Of a DNA stretch of 59,661 nucleotides, positions 8,061-16,015 are shown piece by piece. Every line of letters starts with the position of its first letter. Position 1 is the stretch's first letter. The DNA is taken from NCBI GenBank assembly GCA_035276605.1, contig DATELN010000171.1, forward strand, positions 1 to 59,661. The letters are read 5' to 3'. This DNA is from GCA-003244245 sp035276605 (GTDB lineage Bacteria; Actinomycetota; Actinomycetes; Mycobacteriales; Pseudonocardiaceae). The translations under genes and the position numbers were made by a program. The notes beneath the pieces are model-generated. The model was not told where the DNA came from. It was given only the letters and a program-made list of their open reading frames with translations, and searched no databases.

Positions 8061-8486
8061 TCAGCGGTCGAACTTGGTGGTGAGGATGATCGACGACGTG
8101 GTGCGATCGACGCCTGGGATGCCGCCGATGCGATCGAGGACGCAGTCGATCTCCTCCGTGCTGTCGGCGGCCACTACCGCGATCAGGTCAAACGGCCCGC
8201 TCACCGTGTGCAGCGTGCGGACACCCGCGATCCGGCGCAGCGTCTGCTGCACGTGGTCACCCCGCTTGGGATCGATGGTGATAGCGACATGGGCGGTGAC
8301 CCGCCGCCCGGTCGCCGCCGGGCCGAGCCGGGCGGTGTAACCGGTGATCACACCGCTGCGCTCCAGCCGGCCGATGCGATCCTGCACTGTCGAGCGAGCC
8401 ACCTGTAGCCGTCGTGCCAGCACCGTGACCGACTGGCGGGCGTCCTCGACGAGCAGGTCGACGATCCGCTGGTCGAGATGGTCCAT
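8061..8486 (-). CDS. Lrp/AsnC family regulator
   Basis: Feast/famine transcription factor, 141 aa. The N-terminal helix-turn-helix (about 5-55, with the SVTVLARRLQVARSTVQDRI core) is followed by an Lrp ligand-binding RAM domain (about 65-138, GPFDLIAVVAADS). Such proteins form dimers and octamers and bind an amino acid effector. It is divergent from, and 111 bases away from, the lysine-catabolic operon, the usual place for a local regulator. The inference is that it senses lysine or a pathway intermediate and controls that operon and perhaps itself. An alternative is a global Lrp, but the size and position favour a local one. Confidence 0.88.
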   Translation of the reverse strand: MDHLDQRIVDLLVEDARQSVTVLARRLQVARSTVQDRIGRLERSGVITGYTARLGPAATGRRVTAHVAITIDPKRGDHVQQTLRRIAGVRTLHTVSGPFDLIAVVAADSTEEIDCVLDRIGGIPGVDRTTSSIILTTKFDR

Positions 8487-8517
8487 GGACCTATTCTCGC
8501 CGATCTGACCGCAGCTG

Positions 8518-8532
8518 CCGGCATTGTGCCGG
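8518..8532. promoter_or_regulatory. Dyad in the Lrp/lysine-operon divergent region
   Basis: CCGGCA-TTG-TGCCGG is a perfect six-base dyad placed between the two divergent starts (8486 and 8598), with partial extension on both sides (GCTG / AGCAGC). It is a candidate Lrp operator by position and symmetry only. Confidence 0.4.
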
Positions 8533-8585
8533 AGCAGCAGCGCATATCGACTCGATCAACCGGCCAATATGGCGGCGGCAGATCG

Positions 8586-8591
8586 TACATT
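8586..8591 (+). promoter_or_regulatory. -10 hexamer of a leaderless promoter
   Basis: TACATT lies six bases before ATG 8598 and fixes the start of the lysine-catabolic operon. Confidence 0.5.
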
Positions 8592-8597
8592 CAACCC

Positions 8598-9704
8598 ATG
8601 CCCGTCAACCGAACCCGGGTACTCGTGGTCGGTGCCGGCAAGATCGGCACCGCCATTACCGCCCTGCTGGCCTCGGCGCCCGACTACGACGTAACCGTGC
8701 TCGACCGCAGCGAGCGGGCGCTGCGGACGGCTGACGGTCTGGGGGTCCGAACCGTGCACGGTGACACCGCCAATGCCGCCCTGCTCAGCTGGCTGGCCGC
8801 CGGCAACGACATGGTGCTCAGCGCCGCGCCCTTCCACTTGACCACAAGCGTCGCGCGCGCCGCACGGGATGCGGGCGCCCACTACTTCGACCTCACCGAA
8901 GATCGGGCGTCGGCTCGGACGGTCGCCGCCATGGCCACCGACGCGCCCGCGGCACTCATGCCCCAGTGCGGTCTCGCGCCAGGTTTCGTGTCGGTGGTCG
9001 CGGCCTCGCTGGCCAGTTCGTTCGACGAGTTGCGTTCGGTGTTCTTGCGGGTCGGTGCCCTGCCCCAGTTCTCGACCAACGCGCTGAAATACAACCTGAC
9101 CTGGTCGACCGACGGGCTGATCAACGAGTACTGCAACCCCTGCGAGGCCATCGTCGACGGCGAACTGCGCGAAGTGCCGCCGTTGGAAGAGTTGGAGGCG
9201 TTCTCCCTGGACGGCATCGGCTACGAGGCGTTCAACACCTCGGGCGGGCTGGGCACTCTGTGTGACACTCTCCACGGCCGGGTCGAGACGCTCAACTACA
9301 AGACCGTGCGCTACCCCGGTCACTGCGAGATCGTCAAGCTGCTGGTGCGGGACCTGCGCCTGGCTCGGCGTCGTGACGTGCTCAAGGACGTCCTCGAGAC
9401 CGCGATCCCAGTGACCAACCAGGACGTGGTGCTGGTCTTCGTGAGCGTGTCCGGCACCCGTGACGGCGTGCTTACCCAGCAGACCTTCGCCCGCAAGATC
9501 TATGCCGCCGACGTGGGCGGTCGCCGGCTGTCGGCCATCCAGCTCACCACCGCGGCAGGTATCTGTGCCATGGCCGACCTGGTACGGGAGGAGAAGTTGC
9601 CGACGTCCGGGTTCGTCCGGCAGGAGCAGTGCGCGTTGGACGAGTTCCTGGCAAACCGGTTCGGGTCGGTGTACCTGCAAGCCAAGGAGGTGACCCGAAC
9701 ATGA
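8598..9704 (+). CDS. Lysine 6-dehydrogenase / saccharopine dehydrogenase family
   Basis: NAD(P)-dependent oxidoreductase of the saccharopine dehydrogenase superfamily, 368 aa. The N-terminal Rossmann motif is GAGKIGTAI (about 10-18). The C-terminal catalytic domain holds PQCGLAPGFVSVVA, EAFNTSGGLGTL and YKTVRYPGH, which closely track the lysine 6-dehydrogenase of Geobacillus. That enzyme makes 2-aminoadipate 6-semialdehyde directly from lysine. The next gene oxidises exactly that product and overlaps by four bases (ATGA), so the gene supplies its substrate, either from lysine or from saccharopine. No lysine-ketoglutarate reductase is seen nearby, which favours the lysine dehydrogenase reading. 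The earlier in-frame start at 8478 would overlap the divergent Lrp gene and is rejected in favour of 8598 with its -10. Confidence 0.82.
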   Translation: MPVNRTRVLVVGAGKIGTAITALLASAPDYDVTVLDRSERALRTADGLGVRTVHGDTANAALLSWLAAGNDMVLSAAPFHLTTSVARAARDAGAHYFDLTEDRASARTVAAMATDAPAALMPQCGLAPGFVSVVAASLASSFDELRSVFLRVGALPQFSTNALKYNLTWSTDGLINEYCNPCEAIVDGELREVPPLEELEAFSLDGIGYEAFNTSGGLGTLCDTLHGRVETLNYKTVRYPGHCEIVKLLVRDLRLARRRDVLKDVLETAIPVTNQDVVLVFVSVSGTRDGVLTQQTFARKIYAADVGGRRLSAIQLTTAAGICAMADLVREEKLPTSGFVRQEQCALDEFLANRFGSVYLQAKEVTRT

Positions 9705-11218
9705 GTCGCACGGACACGATCCTGCGTGCGGTCGGGATCGACCCGGCTGATCTGGCCGCCGGCGAGTTGCTCGCCCGCAGCCCCGTCGACGGCACAGTGA
9801 TCGGCCGGCTGGCGCCCGCCACTCCCCAGGAAATCGACGCCGCTGTCGGCCGGGCGGCGGCCAGTTTCCTCCGTTGGCGCTCGGTGCCGGCACCCAAGCG
9901 GGGGGAGCTGGTCCGCCTGTTCGGTGAACAGCTGCGAGCGCACAAGGACGCCCTGGCCGCCGTGGTTACGCTGGAGACCGGCAAGATCCTCGCCGAGGCC
10001 CGTGGCGAGGTGCAGGAGATGATCGACGTCTGCGACTTCGCCGTCGGCCTGTCCCGCCAGCTCTACGGCAAGACCATCGCCTCGGAGCGGCCGGAGCACC
10101 GCATCATGGAGACCTGGCACCCGCTCGGCGTGGTCGGTGTCATCTCGGCGTTCAACTTCCCGGTGGCGGTGTGGTCGTGGAACACTGCGGTGGCGCTGGT
10201 CTGCGGCGATCCGGTGGTGTGGAAGCCGTCGGAGAAGGCGCCGTTGTCTGCGCTGGCCTGCCAGTCGATCTTCAATCGTGCCCTGTGCGCCTACAGTGAT
10301 GAGGACTGGAGCGGGCTATCCACCGTGGTGCTCGGCGGCCGGGACATTGGCGCCGCGCTGGTCTCCGATCGCCGGGTAACTTTGGTCTCGGCGACCGGAT
10401 CAGTGCCCATGGGCCGTGCGGTCGGGCCGGTTGTGGCTGAGCGGTTCGGGCGCGTGCTGCTCGAACTGGGCGGCAACAATGCCGTGATCGTGACTCCATC
10501 CGCCGACCTGGACCTAGCGATCCGGGCCATCCTGTTCGCCGCCGTCGGCACTGCGGGCCAGCGCTGCACCACCCTCCGGCGGCTGATCGTGCACTCCTCG
10601 ATCGCTGGCGATCTCGTTCACCGCTTGAGGCGGCACTACGACATCTTGTCCATCGGCGACCCGTTTGATCCGGCCACGGTGGTCGGTCCCCTCATCGACA
10701 CCGCGGCACTGGAAGCGATGGACAAGGCCCTGGCGGCCGCCCGGGCCGATGGTGGCAACGTCCACGGCGGGGGACAGGTGCTGGCCGACGCGTTCCCCGG
10801 GGGCTGCTACGCCCGACCGGCCCTGGTAGAGATGCCGGCCCAGACCGAGATCGTGCGGCGCGAGACCTTTGCTCCGATCCTCTACGTGCTGCGCTACGAC
10901 GAGTTTGAGAAGGCCATCGCCATCCACAACGATGTCCCCCAGGGATTGTCGTCGGGCATCTTCACCAACGACCTGCGGGAAGCCGAGCAGTTCCTGGCCG
11001 CCGCGGGCTCGGACTGCGGCATCGCCAACGTGAACATCGGACCCTCCGGCGCCGAGGTCGGTGGGGCCTTCGGCGGCGAGAAGGAGACCGGTGGTGGCCG
11101 GGAGTCGGGGTCGGACTCCTGGCGGTCGTACATGCGCCGATCCACGGCCACGATCAACTTCTCGACCGAGTTGCCGCTGGCGCAAGGCATCGAGTTTGGC
11201 CGGCAGGATCCGGCATGA
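9701..11218 (+). CDS. 2-Aminoadipate semialdehyde dehydrogenase
   Basis: Aldehyde dehydrogenase of the ALDH7/antiquitin type, 505 aa, expected to oxidise 2-aminoadipate 6-semialdehyde (or its cyclic form) to 2-aminoadipate with NAD(P)+. Catalytic residues are visible: Glu255 in LLELGGNN and nucleophile Cys289 in GTAGQRCTTLRR. The cofactor-binding FNFPVAVWSWN and WKPSEK stretches lie near 161-178. The C-terminal GGAFGGEKETGGGRESGSD is the antiquitin-type substrate-binding ending. The ATG at 9701 overlaps the stop of the previous gene and has AAGGAGG (9684-9690) in front, so a longer reading from 9629 is rejected. It overlaps the DUF1338 gene by four bases on its other side, making a translationally coupled three-gene unit. 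Confidence 0.9.
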   Translation: MSRTDTILRAVGIDPADLAAGELLARSPVDGTVIGRLAPATPQEIDAAVGRAAASFLRWRSVPAPKRGELVRLFGEQLRAHKDALAAVVTLETGKILAEARGEVQEMIDVCDFAVGLSRQLYGKTIASERPEHRIMETWHPLGVVGVISAFNFPVAVWSWNTAVALVCGDPVVWKPSEKAPLSALACQSIFNRALCAYSDEDWSGLSTVVLGGRDIGAALVSDRRVTLVSATGSVPMGRAVGPVVAERFGRVLLELGGNNAVIVTPSADLDLAIRAILFAAVGTAGQRCTTLRRLIVHSSIAGDLVHRLRRHYDILSIGDPFDPATVVGPLIDTAALEAMDKALAAARADGGNVHGGGQVLADAFPGGCYARPALVEMPAQTEIVRRETFAPILYVLRYDEFEKAIAIHNDVPQGLSSGIFTNDLREAEQFLAAAGSDCGIANVNIGPSGAEVGGAFGGEKETGGGRESGSDSWRSYMRRSTATINFSTELPLAQGIEFGRQDPA

Positions 11219-12273
11219 ACGAACTGCTCACCAGGCTCGTTGGTTCGCAACGGTGCAAGCAGTTGCTGGCCGATGTCGCCGTCCCGCCGCAGTTGTGCAG
11301 CGAAGAGCGACCCCGGGCTAGCCGCGCTGCGGTGGCGATGGCGATGAGTCTGGCGCTGTTTGACGATTTGCTGGCTCGCGTTCCCAGCGGGGCACGGTAC
11401 GTGGCCAGCCAGCGGGAGCGAGACCGCCAAATCGTGTTCGACCACGGTGCCGTGCGGACGGTCGACTGGCACGAGACCGGGCAGTTGCCAGCGGGTGCCG
11501 AGCTGTTCCGCCGGCTGCTGGTCCCGCTCGGTTACCAGGAAGTGGGCCTCTATTCGTTGGACCGTATCCACATGACCGGGCGGGTGTTCACCCATGCCGA
11601 CCTTCCTGAGCAGGTGCCGCAGTACTTCGTGTCCGAACTGCACGTCGACCGTCTGGGCCCGGCGGCCCGCGAGGCCGTGACCCGGACAGTCGGCAGCTCG
11701 GTGGATCCCATGGACGACGAGGCGCTATCGCTCCTCGCCGATCTGGCCGGGCGGGGTTGGACTCCGCTAAACGATGCCGTGCGGCTGATCCGGATGCTGG
11801 TGTCATGTTTCGGGCGCCACCACCCCGACCCGCGGCTGGACGACTACGAAACCCTGCTCCGAAACTCAGCCGAGATGGCCTGGATCGCGACCGAGGGCAA
11901 CGCCTTCAACCACGCCACCGATCGCGTGCCCGACGTCGAGGCGCTGGCCGAGGCGCTGCGCCACAACTGGTCCCTCAAGGACTTCCTCAAAGACACCGTC
12001 GAATACTCCCGCAGCGGGCGGGTCCGCCAGACGGCGCTGCTGGCCGACCCGGTGATGCGCCGGTTCCTGGCTACCGACGGGACCAGCATCGCGCAGGAGG
12101 TCCCCGGCTCGTTCTTCGAGTTCATCACCCGCGACTTCGGGCCCGACGACAGGCTTGACCTCACCTTTGATGCCGGCAATGCCCAAGGCATCTTCCGCAT
12201 GACCTCTCAGTTGGGCGGTCTTCAAGTACCGCCAACCCGGGGTCAAAGCGTTAGTAACGACCGCCAACTGTAA
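11215..12273 (+). CDS. 2-Oxoadipate dioxygenase/decarboxylase (DUF1338)
   Basis: Member of DUF1338, the family of Pseudomonas putida HglS, which converts 2-oxoadipate with oxygen to D-2-hydroxyglutarate in lysine catabolism. The three iron ligands are recognisable: His77 in FDHGAVR, His233 in FNHATDR and Glu302 in FFEFITR, with the same spacing as H70, H226 and E294 of HglS. At 352 aa it is shorter than HglS (about 460). It follows the aminoadipate semialdehyde dehydrogenase with an ATGA overlap. The transaminase converting aminoadipate to oxoadipate is missing here and must be elsewhere. The last ~15 residues are polar and unusual, and they are encoded by DNA that includes a 27-base palindrome shared with two other loci, so the C-terminus may be an extension. 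Confidence 0.85.
   Translation: MNELLTRLVGSQRCKQLLADVAVPPQLCSEERPRASRAAVAMAMSLALFDDLLARVPSGARYVASQRERDRQIVFDHGAVRTVDWHETGQLPAGAELFRRLLVPLGYQEVGLYSLDRIHMTGRVFTHADLPEQVPQYFVSELHVDRLGPAAREAVTRTVGSSVDPMDDEALSLLADLAGRGWTPLNDAVRLIRMLVSCFGRHHPDPRLDDYETLLRNSAEMAWIATEGNAFNHATDRVPDVEALAEALRHNWSLKDFLKDTVEYSRSGRVRQTALLADPVMRRFLATDGTSIAQEVPGSFFEFITRDFGPDDRLDLTFDAGNAQGIFRMTSQLGGLQVPPTRGQSVSNDRQL
12210..12236. promoter_or_regulatory. 27-base palindrome, copy C
   Basis: Half-sites GTTGGGCGGTCTT and AAGTACCGCCAAC flank a single central C. The left half matches the reverse complement of the right at 10 of 13 positions. It lies inside the end of the DUF1338 gene and 175 bases before the DUF4230 gene. Nineteen of 27 positions are identical in the copies at 20103 and 31002. 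Confidence 0.65.
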
Positions 12274-12410
12274 CTGAGGCGCGGCCGTGTCAGCTGTTCG
12301 TGGTTCGCAGTGGGTCGGCTTTACGGCCAGCAGAGAACCGCGTGGGTATGTTGTCGGATGGTCAACGATTTAGCGTGCAACTGCGCTGCACTGACTTGTT
12401 GGAGATTCGC

Positions 12411-13103
12411 ATGCCCCAGCTGCTGGAAAGCGACCGAGTCGATTCCTCGGAGCGGCCACCCGAACGTAGGCGGGTGCCTCGTAAGCTGCTGGCTGCGATT
12501 CTCGGCATTGCTGTCCTGGTGCCGGCCACTACGCAGCTTGTGGATGTGCTTCCGCACTGGGGCAACCCGTTTAAGCAGCAAATCGTGGACCATAGTCCGG
12601 CGCCGCTGCTGCTGGCGTTGCAAGACCTGTCGCAGTACCACGCCGCCACCGGCAGGTTTCAGGTCGTGGTCGATATCGAGCACGACATCCCCCACGTGCC
12701 GGCGATCATCAGCGGCGAGCGCACAACCTTCCTGGGCATCGGCTCGGTTGACGCGATGGTCGATTTCACCAATGTCGGCACCGACCGGGTGACGGTGTCC
12801 CCAGACCGGCGGACGGTAGCCATCGCGCTGCCGGCAGCGCGGTTGGCGCCTGCCGTCGTCGACCCGGCCGCGAGCCGTGTGGTTGGCCGCGAGCGCGGGT
12901 TATTGAATCGGGTCGCCGCCGTATTCCAGGACAGTCCGACCGGTGAGCAAGAGGTCTACCGACTCGCCCAAGCCAGGCTGAATGAGGCCGCGAAGGTGAG
13001 TGACCTGACAAGCCGGGGTCAGGAAAACACCCGCCAAATGCTTATCACGCTCGGCCGCTCACTCGGCTTCCACGACGTCAGCGTCACCTTCGAGACGGTG
13101 TGA
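12411..13103 (+). CDS. DUF4230 membrane-anchored protein
   Basis: Conserved protein of unknown function, 230 aa. One N-terminal membrane segment (about 24-42, KLLAAILGIAVLVPATTQLV) anchors a large extracytoplasmic domain. That domain has the DUF4230 pattern: a QDLSQYHAATGRFQVVVDIE strand region (about 69-88), GIGSVDAMVDF, and a C-terminal helix-rich ending with TRQMLITLGRSLGF. The start at ATG 12411 is supported by GGAG seven bases upstream; the frame remains open to 12300 but those residues interrupt a normal membrane-anchor N-terminus. It stands alone, downstream of the lysine operon and of palindrome copy C, and ends convergent with the STAS gene. Confidence 0.75.
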   Translation: MPQLLESDRVDSSERPPERRRVPRKLLAAILGIAVLVPATTQLVDVLPHWGNPFKQQIVDHSPAPLLLALQDLSQYHAATGRFQVVVDIEHDIPHVPAIISGERTTFLGIGSVDAMVDFTNVGTDRVTVSPDRRTVAIALPAARLAPAVVDPAASRVVGRERGLLNRVAAVFQDSPTGEQEVYRLAQARLNEAAKVSDLTSRGQENTRQMLITLGRSLGFHDVSVTFETV

Positions 13104-13150
13104 CGGCGTGATGTTGACAGCGCCCAGCTCGATAGCGCCGAGGTGCCCGG

Positions 13151-13477
13151 TCAGGAGCGTACAGGCCGGATTGCGGCAATTGACTCGAAGCCCGATAGTT
13201 CGATCAATCGGCGAGTGGGTGCATCAAGTGGCACGATGAGTTCTAGCACAATACGCAGCGCGTGCAGCCGAGACGCTAGTGCGTACAAAACTCTTATTCC
13301 GGCGCTATCCATGTAAGTAAGGCCGGCGAGGTCGACGGACACCGCGCTCGGATGATGGGTAATCGCCGTGCGAATCTCGTCCTCGACGGCTGCGGCATTC
13401 GCTAGATCGATCTCACCGCTGACATAGATGTGAATCGAACCATTGTCGGCGCTGCTGTCGACGTGTGCGGTGGTCAT
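13151..13477 (-). CDS. STAS anti-sigma factor antagonist
   Basis: Anti-anti-sigma factor of the SpoIIAA/RsbV type, 108 aa, all STAS domain. The phosphorylatable serine lies in YMDSAGIRVL (about 56-65), so this copy can be switched by a kinase and a PP2C phosphatase. It overlaps the end of the upstream SpoIIE-type phosphatase gene by four bases (ATGA), so the two are translationally coupled and the phosphatase is its likely activator. Its target anti-sigma kinase could be the ATPase domain carried by that same phosphatase or one of the separate kinases in the following 13 kb. Confidence 0.9.
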   Translation of the reverse strand: MTTAHVDSSADNGSIHIYVSGEIDLANAAAVEDEIRTAITHHPSAVSVDLAGLTYMDSAGIRVLYALASRLHALRIVLELIVPLDAPTRRLIELSGFESIAAIRPVRS

Positions 13478-15111
13478 CCAGACGCCGCCCGGGACAGGTG
13501 GCGACGGATGACCACATTGGTCCCACCCGGGCCGTGATCGATATGCAGTTCGTCGCTAAAGTCGCGCATAAACAGTGTTCCTCGTCCTCCGTCATCCCTG
13601 TTGGGCGAGCGCCACCGGCCAGTATCGCGGATGGTGGCGAGCACATCAGGCTGTTGGAGCTCCAGATGTATCGCCACATTACCGCCGCCAGCCCCGTAAG
13701 CATGCTCGATCGCATTGGAACACGCTTCGCCGATCGCGACGAGCAGGTCAGCAACTGCCCGCGGGCCGGCTCCGACTGCTGACAGCCACCGGCGCACCGC
13801 AAGCCGGATATCCCGCAACGACCAGGGTAGCGCGGGTAGTACAAGGTCCAGCGGGCCCACCTCGCCGCTGTCCTGGCGGCGCACGGCGAGCACCGCGACA
13901 TCATCGCCCGGGCCCTCAGCACCGATGAGTCGAGCCATGAGCTTCCTACAGAGCGCGGCAACCGGGCCAGCGAGCACCGACTCCCGCAACTGCTCAAGCC
14001 CGACGTCAAGGGAGACGCCACGGCGGTCGACCAAGCCGTCAGTATAGAAACAGATCAGCCCGCCCGGCGGTAGCTTGATGGTCGTCGCGCGGCGGCGCAG
14101 CCCACCAGGTACCCCGATGGGCTGGTCCCCCGGCACCTCAACGAGAACCGTCGGATGATCAGGCAGGGCCAGCAACGGTGGCGGGTGGCCCGCTGAGGAC
14201 AGATGTAGCCGCTCAAACGATGGCTCGAACATCGCCAACAGCACGGTAGCCATCGTTTCCGGTTCAAAGTGCTGGATCTGCTGGTCAAGCCTGCTGAGCA
14301 CCTCGGCGGGATCACCGCCAAGCAATGCGTAGGCGCGCAGTGCGTTGCGTAGCCGGCCCATCACATCGGCGGCAACCAGGCCGCGGCCGACCACGTCACC
14401 GATCACGATGCACAACCAGCCGGAGGGAAGCGTGAACACGTCATACCAGTCACCGCTGACCTCACCATGACCCGCGGGAACGTAGTGGGCGGCCAGCTCA
14501 AGTCCCGGCACGGTGGGCAGCCGCGCTGGTAGCAGGCTGCGCTGAAAGACCACTGCGGCCGCCCGCTCGACTTCGGCACGCCGCGATTGGGTCGCGAGCA
14601 CGATCCGTTCTGCCGCGATTTGGAGCAGTCTGACGTCGTCGTTGCTGAACCGGTGCGGGATGAGTGTGCCGACGTGCAGGACCCCGATAACCGTTCCATT
14701 GGCCAGCAGCGGTACTCCGAGCAGCGAGCAGACTCCATGCTCGGCAAAGACCGTGTACATCACGTTGCTCTGATCGACTTGCTCGATGATCACGGGCTGC
14801 TCCTCGGCCGCGACGCGGCCGGCGAAACCCTTGCCCAACGGGATACGAAGGCCCTGACGTACTGTCGCTTCGATACCCAGGGCAACCGTCACGACAAGCT
14901 CCTGGGCAGACGCGTCGAGCAGCAACACGGTGGCCGTGTCAACGGCAAGCAGCTCCCGCACCCTGTCCAGCAGTTCGGCTAAGAGGGCCTCAACGTCGAG
15001 CTGAGCTAGCGCGGCGTCGGCGACTGACTCAATCCGCCGCAAACGTTCGTCAGCAGCGGTTGACGCGTTACTCGGCTCACCCGAACTTGACACGAGCGAA
15101 TCATAGCCCAC
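13474..15111 (-). CDS. GAF-SpoIIE phosphatase with kinase domain
   Basis: Three-domain sigma-regulatory protein, 545 aa. A GAF sensor (about 35-185, with GKGFAGRVAAEEQPVI) is followed by a PP2C/SpoIIE phosphatase (about 195-410, SGDWYDVF, GDVVGRG, FYTDGLVDRR, GDDVAVLAVR). A C-terminal GHKL ATPase resembles RsbW/SpoIIAB (about 425-540, GEACSNAIEHAYG and RGTLFMRDFSDEL). The phosphatase would dephosphorylate the STAS partner encoded immediately downstream, while the ATPase could rephosphorylate it or hold a sigma factor, putting both sides of the switch in one chain. The start is a GTG with no clear ribosome binding site. A GTAAACTTTA sequence 26-35 bases upstream recurs before the other STAS-kinase gene at 19399. 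Confidence 0.9.
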   Translation of the reverse strand: MGYDSLVSSSGEPSNASTAADERLRRIESVADAALAQLDVEALLAELLDRVRELLAVDTATVLLLDASAQELVVTVALGIEATVRQGLRIPLGKGFAGRVAAEEQPVIIEQVDQSNVMYTVFAEHGVCSLLGVPLLANGTVIGVLHVGTLIPHRFSNDDVRLLQIAAERIVLATQSRRAEVERAAAVVFQRSLLPARLPTVPGLELAAHYVPAGHGEVSGDWYDVFTLPSGWLCIVIGDVVGRGLVAADVMGRLRNALRAYALLGGDPAEVLSRLDQQIQHFEPETMATVLLAMFEPSFERLHLSSAGHPPPLLALPDHPTVLVEVPGDQPIGVPGGLRRRATTIKLPPGGLICFYTDGLVDRRGVSLDVGLEQLRESVLAGPVAALCRKLMARLIGAEGPGDDVAVLAVRRQDSGEVGPLDLVLPALPWSLRDIRLAVRRWLSAVGAGPRAVADLLVAIGEACSNAIEHAYGAGGGNVAIHLELQQPDVLATIRDTGRWRSPNRDDGGRGTLFMRDFSDELHIDHGPGGTNVVIRRHLSRAASG

Positions 15112-15136
15112 GATCTAGTGAAAGGGCTGGTGATTA

Positions 15137-15146
15137 TAAAGTTTAC
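15137..15146. repeat. Shared 10-base motif TAAAGTTTAC, copy 1
   Basis: Identical to 19447-19456. Both copies sit a short way upstream of minus-strand genes encoding STAS/ATPase sigma regulators (26 and 48 bases from the starts), so they may be promoter or operator elements. Confidence 0.35.
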
Positions 15147-15229
15147 GGCAACCCGTTGGCATCCACCGTAAGCGATCTATCCGTTACTGAACCGTATAGG
15201 TAACAATTGCATTTGGCGTGCAGTTGTGG

Positions 15230-15904
15230 TCAGCCACTGATTCCCGGAAGCGGTGGAATCAAAGGCGGCGGCGTCGTCTTGGTTGGCGATGGCGTGGCCG
15301 GGGTTGTCGGGGTAGGGCTTTGCTCGCCGCTGCCGTTGGGCGCGGTGGTCGAGGTGGCGGGCGGCTCGGAGGTCTTGGTGGGTTCCTCGGATGTCTGGGT
15401 TGCCGGTCCCTCGGGCGGGGCCGCCGGCTGTTGCGGGCCGGACTGGTCGTGGACCACCTGCCCGATAGTGGTGCCCTTGCCGTTATCGCCGATGGTCTCA
15501 CCGCGCGCCCACTCGATTCCTGTGATCACCAGCATGGCCAGCGCAAAGCCGCCGATAGCCCCGACGACCACCCCCACCCAGCGCCATGTCGCCGACCGGC
15601 GGGAGAGTTCTGTGCCGCTGGGCTGGGGCTGCTCAGCGTCCGCCGCGGGATGCGCCGGTCGAGTGCGATGAGCCAGCGAGCGGACCCGTTGCCGGCTGCG
15701 GTCCAACGAGGTCTGGTAAACGGAGGTAGCTACGGTGGTGACCACACTCGCCGCGGCGGCCCCGATGAGGGTTCCCTCGGCGCCCAGCATGGAGCCGAGT
15801 AGGGCGGTGGTCACCGCGGCGAGGGCGGCGGCGGCGACCCGGCTCACTTTTAGGTCGGCGATGCGCGCGGTGGTGTCTGGGCTGTGGGGCGACTGCGCGG
15901 TCAT
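15230..15904 (-). CDS. Two-TM protein with Pro/Thr-rich tail
   Basis: No family recognised; 224 aa. Two hydrophobic stretches near residues 23-45 (Ala/Val/Leu-rich, with GSMLGAEGTLIGAAAASVV after) and one strong helix near 112-130 (GVVVGAIGGFALAMLVITG) bracket a basic Ser/Arg loop. The C-terminal 80 residues are low-complexity Pro/Thr/Ser/Glu, likely outside the cell and possibly spanning the wall. Similar tri-part proteins are common in actinomycetes and are often annotated as hypothetical. The inner ATG at 15904 is preferred over 15970 because GGAG precedes it closely and the extra residues are Pro/Arg-rich. It is convergent with nothing: its end is 118 bases from the phosphatase start. Confidence 0.65.
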   Translation of the reverse strand: MTAQSPHSPDTTARIADLKVSRVAAAALAAVTTALLGSMLGAEGTLIGAAAASVVTTVATSVYQTSLDRSRQRVRSLAHRTRPAHPAADAEQPQPSGTELSRRSATWRWVGVVVGAIGGFALAMLVITGIEWARGETIGDNGKGTTIGQVVHDQSGPQQPAAPPEGPATQTSEEPTKTSEPPATSTTAPNGSGEQSPTPTTPATPSPTKTTPPPLIPPLPGISG

Positions 15905-16015
15905 GATCTCCGGTAGGTCGGTGGGCCACGGACGGCGGCTACGGTAGCCACCGGAGCCGGGTCCGGCCACTCGAGGCCAACCGGATGAGTGATAACCGGC
16001 CGCCGACCGTTCTGA

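Noticed and set aside
8556..9893. 445-residue open frame on the minus strand
   Set aside because: Antisense shadow of the lysine dehydrogenase gene; high-GC DNA keeps opposite frames open, and the composition is Gly/Arg/His-rich with no family motif.
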